Program-made: the position numbers and the translations under genes | Shown here: positions 1 to 11,200 of the stretch, one piece after another | Position numbering within the stretch: position 1 is the first letter of the stretch | How the letters are laid out: every line of letters starts with the position of its first letter | DNA from: UBA10438 sp964432155 | GTDB taxonomy: Bacteria > Bacteroidota > Ignavibacteria > Kapaibacteriales > Kapaibacteriaceae | Direction of reading: 5' to 3' | NCBI GenBank assembly: GCA_964432155.1 | Contig: CAYSMF010000005.1 | Location: forward strand, 62,001-126,000 | DNA: 64,000 nucleotides | Notes under the pieces: model-generated | Seen by the model: only the letters and a program-made list of their open reading frames with translations | Database searches by the model: none | What the model was told of the DNA's origin: nothing

Positions 1-2
1 TC

Positions 3-722
3 AACTACCTCACCGACAATGCCTATCTCCTCGAGGGCATACGTCAGTGGGCCGCCACGCGACCTGCCGAGGCCTCGTCGTACGAGATCCTCAGCGTGAT
101 CGAGTTCGAGCGGATCGTCGAAAAAGTTGACAACGACGCCATTCTGGACCTCTCGCAGGACGAGTTCGTACGATTGTTGGACGGTTTATACGGGTTTTTC
201 TACGAAGCCGACCCAAATCTGCCCTCGGAAGCCGTGCCCACCGAGGCCGTTATCATCTTCCTGGATGATAAGGGGGCTATCCCGATCTCCCAGGCCCTCG
301 AACGTCTGCTCTACCGCGAGGAACTTCGCACGCTCACCCGTAGCACGCTCATCGACGTCATCGACGACGTAATTGCGTCGATCCCGAATGCGGAAGAACA
401 ATATCGTCATCCCGAGGAGCGAAGCGACGAGGGACCCCCCGAGCAAGCAACCACGCGTCATCCCGAGGAGCGAAGCGACGAGGGACCACGCATCGCTGCC
501 TTCCACGCGCAGCTGGATGCCTCGACCAAGGAACGCATCATCAAGAAGATCTTTTCACGGGATCACACCCAATTTGACCATACTGTGCAGGAGATCCTGC
601 AGCGGCCAACGTGGCGCGAAGCTGCCGGAGAGCTCGACCGTTGGTTTGCGCGAAACGGTGTGGCGCCGGACAGTGCGGCTGCGATGGAATTTGCGCAGGC
701 CATGCACAGGAGCTACCTATGA
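3..722 (+). CDS. Unknown protein, 5'-truncated by the window edge
   Basis: The frame is open from the first bases of the window, so the GTG at 96 is probably internal and the true start lies outside. About 239 residues are visible. I recognise no family. The visible part is acidic and predicted mostly helical, with no signal peptide or membrane segment. Its middle contains two in-frame copies of a peptide HPEERSDEG, 17 codons apart, which come from a dispersed DNA repeat (see 405-487); the flanking protein sequence continues sensibly on both sides, so the repeat seems tolerated as an insertion. The stop codon overlaps the obgE start (ATGA), which points to co-transcription and translational coupling with that GTPase. 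No function can be assigned. Confidence 0.75.
   Translation, partial: NYLTDNAYLLEGIRQWAATRPAEASSYEILSVIEFERIVEKVDNDAILDLSQDEFVRLLDGLYGFFYEADPNLPSEAVPTEAVIIFLDDKGAIPISQALERLLYREELRTLTRSTLIDVIDDVIASIPNAEEQYRHPEERSDEGPPEQATTRHPEERSDEGPRIAAFHAQLDASTKERIIKKIFSRDHTQFDHTVQEILQRPTWREAAGELDRWFARNGVAPDSAAAMEFAQAMHRSYL
405..487 (+). repeat. Two direct copies of a dispersed 32-bp repeat inside a gene
   Basis: The 32-bp unit starts CGTCATCCCGAGG and ends GACGAGGGACC. It occurs at 405-436 and 456-487, identical and 51 bp apart. Both copies are in frame with the surrounding gene, where they encode HPEERSDEG; the opposite strand encodes SLLGMT-like peptides. From general knowledge this peptide signature recurs as a dispersed intergenic repeat in many bacterial genomes. 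A location inside a coding region is less usual. Confidence 0.8.
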
Positions 723-1729
723 ATTTCATCGATACGGCCTGGATTGAAGTCAAGGCCGGTGACGGCGGAGCGGGACATATCTCGTTCCGTCGGGAGAAGT
801 ACGTACCCAAGGGTGGACCCGACGGTGGCAACGGCGGCAACGGTGGATCCGTGTATGTCGAGGCAGATCAACAGCTTGGAACGCTTTTGGACTTCCGCTA
901 CACGCGCATCTACAAGGCCAAGGCCGGCGCGCGAGGGGGTCAGAGCAACTGCACAGGCAAGAGCGGCGACGATATCGTAATCCGTGTTCCGGCCGGCACT
1001 GTGGTGCGGGACCGCGAGACGGGCGAGCAGATTGCCGACCTTTCGGTGCACGGACAGCGTGTGCTGGTGGCGCAGGGTGGACGAGGCGGACGGGGTAACT
1101 CCGAGTTCGTGACGTCGGTGAACCAAGCTCCACGCATGGCCGACCCAGGAACTCCGGGCGAAGAGTGCACCCTGGAATTCGAGCTTAAGTTGTTGGCAGA
1201 CGTAGGGTTAGTTGGCTTCCCCAATGCCGGAAAGAGCACCCTGATCTCTGTTATCAGCGCTGCCAAGCCCAAGATTGCCGATTACCCATTCACTACGCTC
1301 GTGCCCAACCTTGGCATGGTACGCGTCGGTGTTGGCAGGTCCTTTTCTGTGGCCGACATCCCTGGATTGATTGAGGGGGCCCACGAAGGTAAAGGCTTGG
1401 GGCATCAGTTCTTACGTCACGTCGAGCGGACAGCGGTGTTGGTGTTTTTGCTGGACTGTACCAGTGAGGACCTTGGTGCCGACCTTGCCGTATTGAAGCG
1501 CGAGCTCAAGCAGTACAACCCACAAATGGCCAAGAAACAGTCGATTGTGGTGCTCAGCAAGCTCGATTTGCTTGATGAGGACGGCAGGAAGGCCCTCAGG
1601 GCCAATTCCTGGGTTAAACGCCATAAGCCAATGATGATTTCGGCGGTCGCACACGAAGGGCTCGACCCCTTGGTTGAGGCACTCTGGGGATACGTGAGCG
1701 CGTATCGTGCAGAAATATCAGGTACTTAG
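719..1729 (+). CDS. obgE: Obg/CgtA GTPase, ribosome assembly and stress
   Basis: This is a 336-aa essential GTPase that binds the 50S subunit and links ribosome maturation to growth state. Residues 1-157 form the glycine-rich Obg fold (GGPDGGNGGNGG at 32-43, GGRGGRGN near 120-127). The G domain follows: G1 GFPNAGKST at 166-174, the switch II motif DIPGLIEGA, and G4, which reads SKLD rather than the usual NKxD. The C-terminal domain is very short, so the length is at the low end of the family. I chose the ATG at 719 because AGGAG lies just upstream and the residues after it match the conserved family start (MNFIDTAWIEVKAGDGG). The ATG overlaps the stop of the preceding gene. Confidence 0.96.
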   Translation: MNFIDTAWIEVKAGDGGAGHISFRREKYVPKGGPDGGNGGNGGSVYVEADQQLGTLLDFRYTRIYKAKAGARGGQSNCTGKSGDDIVIRVPAGTVVRDRETGEQIADLSVHGQRVLVAQGGRGGRGNSEFVTSVNQAPRMADPGTPGEECTLEFELKLLADVGLVGFPNAGKSTLISVISAAKPKIADYPFTTLVPNLGMVRVGVGRSFSVADIPGLIEGAHEGKGLGHQFLRHVERTAVLVFLLDCTSEDLGADLAVLKRELKQYNPQMAKKQSIVVLSKLDLLDEDGRKALRANSWVKRHKPMMISAVAHEGLDPLVEALWGYVSAYRAEISGT

Positions 1730-2238
1730 CATTTCGTCTGATTTTTGGCACGGACATTGTTGAGCACACTCTGCCATGAAAGTGGGTTGGGATTTTGGGG
1801 GCTCGTGCTTCAGAACCGTCAACTTCGCGTTCATGGTGTGGAATCTATTTCACACCCTTACCACGATTCACATTTGATGACGATGGAAGCACGTTCTTAC
1901 CACATCTCTGGACTTCTGGGTTCGCGCTCCGCGGGTGCCCTGAATTTACCGTTTGGTGGATCCGACCTTGCCTCCTATTTTTGCGACGATGCGCGTCCCT
2001 CCCAGCGTGGGGGAGGCGTGTCCCGCGCCGTTATTAATTCACGGTTCGGAATCACTGTATGAATCACTTGTACGAAGGGGCCGGCTGTCGCATGACCCGA
2101 CCGACTGTACATTCCGAAACAACGGGGCGCCATGGGCGCCTATCGGTGTTTGTGGAAGGGGCTACCACTATCACACCTTGTAATGCAACGAAGAATAAAT
2201 CGAATAACAGTATTTCAAAGTTTCATTTGGAGGATCGT
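1730..2238 (+). other. Intergenic region and long 5' leader of the giant gene
   Basis: This is a 509-bp stretch without a convincing gene. Short open frames at 1745-2062 and 1953-2183 have low-complexity, unfamiliar translations and no ribosome binding site. It holds a Bacteroidota-type promoter (1952-1983). If that is used, the mRNA would have a leader of about 250 nt. The leader contains a GC-rich hairpin close to its 5' end (CCTCCC at 1998-2003 pairing with GGGAGG at 2011-2016) and a second one at 2126-2140 (GGCGCC, loop ATG, GGCGCC). I recognise no riboswitch class. The leader ends with GGAGG at 2229-2233 before the ATG at 2239. Confidence 0.5.
1952..1983 (+). promoter_or_regulatory. Bacteroidota-type promoter for the giant surface protein
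   Basis: TTTG at 1952-1955, a 20-bp spacer, then TATTTTTG at 1976-1983. This matches the known primary sigma promoter of Bacteroidota (TTTG, 19-20 bp, TAnnTTTG) at every defined position. The transcription start would fall near 1987-1990, about 250 nt before the start codon at 2239. Confidence 0.6.
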
Positions 2239-5200
2239 ATGAATCGATTCGATTCCGCGTACTCATCAGGACAACGGAGAGTGGGGCTATGGCTCCGCGC
2301 GCTGTTGCTCGTGATGATCACGACGGCCGGTCTGCTCAGTAGCAGTTCGGTCCATGCCCAAGGGACGTTGACAACGTCGTTTGGACCAAATCCAGTTTGT
2401 GCTGGATCAGCCACGACGGTGACAGCCACGCTGACACCGACCGCGGGAGTTAACATTGGCTACGGAGCGGTTGGTACTCCGTACAACTTTGCGAATGCAT
2501 TCGCGAACGTTGTTGCACTTGATGATGATCAGGTTTCTGGCCAGCAGCTCACAGCAGCGGGCGTGATATTCCCATTCCACGGTGAGAACATCGACCTTGG
2601 CGTCAATGGCTTCTACATCGGCTCGAACGGATTCATCACGTTCCGCAATGCTCCTCTTGAAACACAGATTGCTCCACGCGATCTCGGCGCGCCTGGCAAT
2701 GGCCAAACATACAATGCCATCTATCTCTGCAACACGGACTTGTCCCCGCAACTTGGTGGTGGCGTAGTGTCATGGCAATATGTTGCTGGTGTTGCCGGGG
2801 TGGATAATATCCTGTATGTCACATTTGACAACGTTCCATTCTTCCTTCCGGGTGGTGCACCTGGTGCAGCGAACGTTGACCGCATTCGTGTACAGGCAAA
2901 ACTTTATTGCGCTGGATCGACGGGAAATCTACCTGGTCGAGTTGAGATCCACATCGATTATATTGACAACAACGCTGCTGCTATTAATGCAGCTCAGAAT
3001 CAGACCACAATTGGTCTGCTCAACAACTGCCAAGCTCCGGCTGCTACGATCGGTCTCGACCGAGTAGCGGTGCCGCTTGCAGGCTACAACGATGTAACGT
3101 ACGCTTGGAACCCAGCAGCTCCTGCACTTGCAGGTACGCAGGTTCAGTTCTTCCAGTGCCCAACTCCGGGTGTTGACTGTAATGGTGTAGGCGGAACGAA
3201 TGTATCGACAGTTTTTGGTGCTGGGCCGTACACGTATTCGTACGCACCTCCAGCAACAACGACGAACCAATCGTACTTCTTCTACACACGCGCAACGATG
3301 AACAACTGTCAAACAGTGACATCGGCAACAGCGCAGTTGAATGCTACGGCAACGCCTTCGAATCCAACGTCTATCTCTGGCAACCAGAATGTTTGTCAGG
3401 GTGGCTCGGTAACATATACTGCTACACGTACGGTAACTGGTTCAACATTCACGTGGAGCACATCGGCATCGGGAGTTGGTGCTTCGATCGTTACTGGCGG
3501 TACAGGCAACGACCAAGCTACGATCACCTTCCCTAGCGGTGGATCGATCGGTGGCACGTCGTACAACATCACGCTGACAGAAACAAACCCTGCCGCACCA
3601 ACGTGTGCTTCGGCGGCTATTACGTTCGCTAATCGCGTGACGGTCTACACGGTTCCGTCAGGCTCGATCTCGGTTGGTACGCCAACACAGTGTGCAAATG
3701 CGACAACGACAGTTTCCTCGTCGCTCAATGCACCAACTGGAACGACGTACAACTGGTCGATCACAACGAACCCAACGGGTGCGTCGCTGTCGTCGACAAC
3801 GATTCAGAACCCAACGATCACATTCCCAATCGCTGCTGTCGTTCAGCCAACAGGCGCTCAGACAACAACGGTGCAGGTAATCGTCGCGAACGGCCCAAGC
3901 AACCTCTGCTCGGCAACGTTCCAAGCGAACCTTGTGATCAACCCGGTTCCTGATACGAACACAGTAGTTAGCAGCCCAACGGCAACATGTCCTAACCAGA
4001 ACGTAAACTATACGATCACAGCTGGTGCTTCGGGCACAATCAGCGGTGGCAACACGTATACGTATTCGGCATCTGGTCTTGCCTATACATGGCAGGGTGG
4101 ATATATCAACGGTACGTCAACTGCATCTACAACACGTACACTTCAGTGGACAACAGCCGCTGGTGGTACAGGTACAGTGACGGTTGTTGAGACAACACCA
4201 TCGGGTTGTACGCGTACATATAGCACAACTACAACAGTTCATGCGCTTCCAGCGCCATCAATTGTTGGTGCAAACACACCATGCCAATTCCTTGCATCTG
4301 CAACTGGCAATCCGTCATTCCAAACAGCTCCTACACCTCTCAACTACACATATGGCCTCGCATCGGGTAACGTTGCGAACGGTTATCGTTGGGTCGTAAC
4401 TGGTGGTAACATTGTTGCAGCGAATGCTGCGACAACAACAACGCTTCCTGCTACATCGACAAACACAGGTGGTTCGAGCGTTGGTGGAAACTTCAACACT
4501 GGCGTTACACAAGTAACAGTTCAGTGGACAGCAACTGGCGCACAGTCGATCTCATGTGTTGAGAACACGGTAAACGGCTGTCAGGCTACAACTACAATGG
4601 CTGTTACTGTAACTGCTTCGCCAGTTGCAGCTGACTTCGCTATTACAGGTGCTGGTATCGGCGCATCGACTATTCCTTGTGCTGGTACTACTCCTACATA
4701 CACAGTCTCAGGTGCTGGTTCACACACAATCAGCATCTCTGGCAACTCTTCGATCTCAGCAGCTACAGGCGGCCTCTCGATCTCTGGTAGCCAAGTGACT
4801 GGCACAGGTGCCGGTACCTTTGATGTTACATGGGGCTCAGGTGCTAGCGGTACAATCACACACGAGTACACAGTCGGTGGTTGCGCTTCGGTCGAAACAT
4901 ACACGATCTCGATTCAGCCTCTCCCATCGTTCACGATTACTCCTCCATCGGGTACACTCTGTGGTGGCAATAGCTACACATGGAATGTCTCAGGTCTTGT
5001 AAATGCTGGCGGCACGCCGACATACAACTGGACAGAAGTAAGTGACCCGTCAGCAATCGGTACTCCTGGTGTGAATACCGGTTCATCATTCACTGTCGCA
5101 TTCTCGAACCCAGGTGCTGCAGCTTCCTACGAAGTAAGCTGTGTTGTAACAGGTTCGGCTCCAACATCATGTGTGAGCGCAACAGTAACATCGACGGTTA

Positions 5201-8200
5201 CTATCACACCAACACCATCGGCACCAACAGCACCTGCTCCGGCAGTGTCATGTTCGTCTGACCCAAATCAGACTCGCACGCACACATATACCTTCACCGG
5301 TACTGCAGGCGCTACGTTGAACTGGTCGGTTTCTGGTGCTCCAGCAGGAACTACGACAGTTGGATCGGTAACACTTCCGAACTCCTTCACAGTAACATGG
5401 GGTCAGATTGCACGTAATTCTGCAGCGGCTCCAACATCGCAAGCCGTCACGGTATCTGCGACACAAACTGTTGCAGGTTGCACGAGCACAAGCGCGTCAA
5501 CAACGACAACCTTGTATGCAATGCCAGCCGACGCTCCAATTGCAACAACAGGTGGTGCACCAGCACTAACATCGCTTTGCGCTGGTACGACAGTCCCTGT
5601 TGGTCTTACAGTAACCACAAACGGAAGCGCCGGTCAGCCAGGTGTCAACTACACATGGTCTGCAAGTGGTGTTACCCTCTCTGGTGGTGCCGGTCTCACA
5701 AACTCAATCACTAACCTTGGCGGTGCTGGTTCAAAGAGCATCACTGTTACAGCTACAGATGCGGTTGGTGGTTGCTTCACAGTAACGACGACCAACTTCA
5801 CGGTCGCTCCAGTACCAACACCTTCGATTAGCGGTAACACAAGCGTTTGCCAAGAGATCAACGACCCAGTTGGTCAGTCACACGGTGCTGCTTGGACGCA
5901 CACATACAACTACCAGACAACACAGGTACCTGGTAACAGCTACGGCTGGCAGATCACAGAAGGCTTCATCGTTGCGTATTCAACAAACAACGGTGGTAGC
6001 TGGATCACACCAGCAGGTAATGTAACAGCAGTTGGTAGCCAGACACTGGCAGCAACTGTTGACGCGAGCCGCATTCGTGTTGTATTCTATGGCACAACAC
6101 CTGGTAAGGTGAAGGTCACAGAAACATTCCCAGGCGGTGCAGGTTGCGGTACAACAACACCTGACTACAACGTCAACTTTAACCCACGTCCGACATCACA
6201 GACTATCGGCACATCTACGGCCAATGTTTGTAGCGGTTCGAATGGCACAGTCACACTTGCATCGTCGCAAGTCAACTGGACATATCGTCTGCAGATTTCG
6301 TCGAACGGTGGCGGAACATGGACGAATACAACAGTTGCTACACAGGCAGGTACTGGTGCAGGTCTTACCTTCACAGTTCCAGCTGCTGAACTCGCATTCA
6401 CAGCAACCGCTCCAACAGCAACGACATACACATTCCGTGCAGTTGCAACATCGAGCGGCGCAAGCCTTGTAACAGGTTGCGGTCCGTACGTTGTCTCTGG
6501 TACAACAGCAATCAATGTCCATGGCATTCCTCCAACACCGACACTTGCAGTAAGTGCTGGTAGCGAGCGCACATGCTTTGGCACATCAATCAACTTCACA
6601 GCAACTGGTACAGTAACATGGGCGAACTACGTTCTTGAGCGCAGCCCAGTTGGTGCTGGTACATGGACGAACGTCGGCACATTTGCTGGCGCTGCTGGTT
6701 CGATCAACCTTTCAGACAACACAAGCCCAGCTGGTGGTATTCCAACGCTTGCTTCACCGAACTACGACTTCCGCGTTCGTGCAGTATCGACAACGAACCC
6801 ACCTGCTTGTGAAAGCGGTAACTCGGCAACTGTGGCGACAACAGTCTTCGCACTGCCAACGAACCCAGGCGTAACAATCTCTCCAAACCCAGTCTGCTTC
6901 GAAGAAAACTTCACAGTCACACTTGCTACTACGCAAGCTGGCGTGATCTACGAAGTACGCAAGGGTGGCGTATCGCTCTCGCCAGCTGTCACAGTTCTTG
7001 GTGATGGAACAGGCAAGACGCTGACAATCAACTCTGCATACCTGATGCCAACGACAACGATGGCTTCGAACCCATCAACGTCGTCAAACGTCACGGTTGA
7101 TGTGTCAGCAGCTCTGGTACAGAATGCTACACACACGCGCGACATCCCAGCTGGTGGCTGCTTGCAGTCATACGGTTCAACAGTAGTTACGGTTCTTGAG
7201 AAGCCAGTTGCTTCAATCTCATCAAGTGCAACAGCATGCGGTGGTTCGAGCACGGTCTTCACACCGGGCAACGTAACACCAGCTCCGAACCAGTTCTTCA
7301 ACTGGGTGATCACGACTACGCCACCTGCTGGAACAACACCAACATTTGCTAACCGCACGGTTAACAACACGGTGAATCCGTTCACAGTGACATGGGGTGA
7401 CTACGCAGTATCATGCAACCCAGTTGCTGGTTCGCCAGAAACTCAGACACAGACAGTACGTCTGATTGCTGAGAACGCAAACGGTTGCTTCGACACAACG
7501 ACTCGTACGATCACACTCTACCCAACACCATTTGATGCGTTCATCCAAGGTGACGCAACAGCATGCGTGTACGGTGGCTACGAAGAGCACATCAAGACAT
7601 ACTCGGTCAAGCGTACGCTCGGTGCATCATGTACGTTCCCAACAGGAACATCATATGCATGGTCGATGTCGACTGGTACAGTCTCTGGTACGGTTCGCTC
7701 AGGTCAAGGCACGTCGGAAATCATCGGTGAATGGAACACAACGGGTGGTTCAGGCACAGGTACAGTAACATGCGTCATCACGCTTCCAGCATCATGGGGT
7801 GCTTGTGCAGCGACAAAGTCGATGAACGTCACTGTGTACCCACTCCCAACACCAGCTATCGTTGGTCCAACAGACGTTTGCCAGAACAACGCAGGTTCGC
7901 CAACATCAACTTCGAACTACACATCGACACTCTACACGGGTGATACGTATAAGTGGGACGTTGTTGGTGGTACAATTACGACACCTGGTGGCGCAACGGG
8001 CGCAGGCACGGTTGCTAGCCCATCTACGGTTACAGCACTCAACGGCAACAACATCACAGTTACATGGGGCTCGACTCCAACAAACACAGCTACGGTGACG
8101 CTCACAGAGACAACACCAGCTGGTTGTGTTGCACGTAACACGATCACAGTGAACGTTCGCGCTACACCAACACCGGTGATCAGCGGTCCGACGACAATGT

Positions 8201-11200
8201 GTGACAATGCAGTTGCTACATTCTCGACAGCTAACAACGCTCCGAACAACACGTATAACTGGACAATCACAGGTAACGGCACGATCACTGCAGGTGCTAA
8301 CACAGCATCGGCAACAGTTCTCTCCGGCACACTTGCTGGCGGCAACTTCACGATCACTGTTACAGAGACTGTCACAGCTACAACATGCTCGAAGACAGTT
8401 AGCCAAGTTGTTTCGCTTGTCGCAACACCAGTTCCAACAATCACACGCGTAACAGCAGGTGGTACAGTTGGTGGCGCTTGCGTCAATCAGACAATCACAT
8501 ACGGTAACTCAGATGCGACAACTGGCACGTTTGGCTACCTCTGGACAGTATCTGGTAACGGTGCTATCTCGGGTGCAAACAACGCAGCTACAGTTGCAGT
8601 CAACTGGACAACAACTGGCACAGGCACAGTAACACTCTCGAAGTGGCACTCTGCTACTCAGTGCACAACAACAGTTGCACAGAACGTAACTGTCGTTAAC
8701 CCACCAGCCCCAGCAATCACGGGTGCAACAAACGTTTGCGGCAATTCAACGCAGACATACAGCACAACGAACAATGCTGGTAGCACATACTCATGGACAA
8801 TTGGTAATGCAACAATCCTGAGTGGTTCGGGCACTAACGCACTTACAGTGAAGTGGAACAATCCAGCTGCAGGTACTACGAACTCAACTACGATCACAGT
8901 TGTCGAGACAAACACAGCTTCTGGCTGCTCGAACAGCGCTTCGGTTGTTGTTACAACTCGCTACCAGCCAATCGCTCAAACGATTGCAGGCGCGACACAA
9001 GCATGTACGTATGACGCGGTGAATAACGCTGCGAACTACACATACTCAGTTGCAAACAACACAGGCTCTGCATACAACTGGACGATCGCAGGTGGTACGA
9101 TCCAAAGCGGTCAAGCAACAAACAGCGTTGCAGTACGCTGGACGAACGTCGGTACGCAATCGATTTCGGTTACGGAATCGGATGCATCGGCACTCTGTTC
9201 AGTAACATCAACACTGAACGTAGCAGTAACTGCTCAACCAGTTCCTGTCATCAGTGGTGATCTCACAGTATGTGCAACTGACACTGAAGTCTACTCGACA
9301 CCAGTTGCAGCAGGCAGCACATACAGTTGGACAGTATCGGGCACAGCAGCTGATCGTACGATCGTTTCTGGCTCGAATGCTAACGCAGTTACAGTTCAGT
9401 GGCTCACAGCTGGCACACGTACGCTGACTGTAACAGAGACAGCAGGTCTCTGCTCAGCAACAGCTACGGCAACAGTTACAGTCAATGCAACACCAACGCA
9501 GACAGCAATCAACGGTCTCGCTACGGTATGTAATGGCTCGACACAGAACTACAACGTCACAAACGTTGGTGGTCAGAACTACAACTGGACAGTAACTGGT
9601 GGTACGATCGTCAGCGGTGCTGGCACAAGTGCTATCAGCGTCCAGTGGACAACAGTTGGTACGCAAACAGTTGCGGTTACAATCACAACTGCAGGTACAA
9701 GCTGCTCGACATCACTCACACGTAACGTGGCAGTTGAAGATCAACCAGCTCCAGCAATCACAGGCACATCGCCAGTATGTACGGGTTCAACAACATCGTA
9801 CAGCACACCAGCGGTTGCCGGTCACACATATCAGTGGACACTCTCAGGTGGTGGAACAGCGGTATCTGGTTCGACAAGCAACACATTCAACGTTGCATGG
9901 ACAACAGCAGGTACACACACAGTAACAGTCACGCAGCGCAACGCTTCGGCTAACTGCCAAGCAACAGCTACGATGAACGTTGTTGTGAACCAAACACCTA
10001 CACAAACAGCGATCAACGGTCCAGCCGTTGTATGTAACGGCTCAACGCAGAACTACAATGTCACAAGCATTGCAGGTCAGACATACAACTGGACAGTAAC
10101 TGGCGGTTCGATCACAGCAGGTGCTGGCACGAATGCTATCAGCGTTCAGTGGACAACACTTGGCAACCAAACTGTTAACGTGACGGTCGGTACAGCTGGC
10201 ACAAGCTGCGCAGTATCGCTCACACGTAACGTGACGGTTGAAGAGCAGCCAAATCCATACGTTGCTGGTCCAACAGTTGTTTGCACAGGCGAAACAGCTG
10301 AGTACAGCACAGACGATAACTTCCAGCATTCATATGTGTGGACGCTGAGCGGTGGCGGAACAATCGTTTCGAACCCAGCAAGCAGCACAATCAATGTCGC
10401 ATGGGCAACAGCAGGTACATGGACGCTGTCTGTAACACAGACAAACGCTTCAGGCAACTGCTCACGTACTCAATCGGCAACGGTTACGGTGCGCCAGACA
10501 CCAACTGCTACAGCAATCACACGTGTAACGCCAGGTGGCAACCTCAACCAAGCTTGCCAAGGTCAGCAGATCACGTATTCGACACCAGCAAATGCTGCAA
10601 GCTCGTTCCTCTGGACGGTTGCTGGCGGTACAATCGTTGGTTCGGCTACAAGCAACCAAGTTGTTGTTAACTGGCAGACACAAGGCAACGGTACTATCAC
10701 AGTAACTGAGACAACGAACGGCACAACATGTGCGACAACACGCACGGCGAACGTTGCTGTCGGTTACCAGCCAACACCAGCTATCGACGGTGCTCGCGTA
10801 GTATGTATCGACAAGACACACACATACGCAACACTGACGGTTCCAGGTAGCACATATAACTGGTCGATCACACCAACGAACGTATTCCAGACAGTTGCTG
10901 GTTACCCAGCAGCTAGCGAAATCACAGTTCGCTGGATTCAGCCAGGTCTCCACACAATGACGGTTACAGAAACTGCTCTCGGTGGCTTCTGCGTCGGTGT
11001 TCAGACAATCAACGTTCGTGTTAACCCGATCCCAACACCGGCGATCACGTCGGCAACAGGTTACGGTTCGCCAAACACACGTCGCCCAGGCGTCGTATGT
11101 AACGGTAGCACGCACAACTACTCGGTTACAGCAACTCCAGATAACGTGTTCCAGTGGACAGTAACTGGTGGTACGATCCTCTCGGGTCAGAACACCAACG

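Noticed and set aside
1745..2183. Open frames before the giant gene (1745-2062, 1953-2183)
   Set aside because: No ribosome binding site and no familiar sequence; they overlap a good promoter and read as an untranslated leader.
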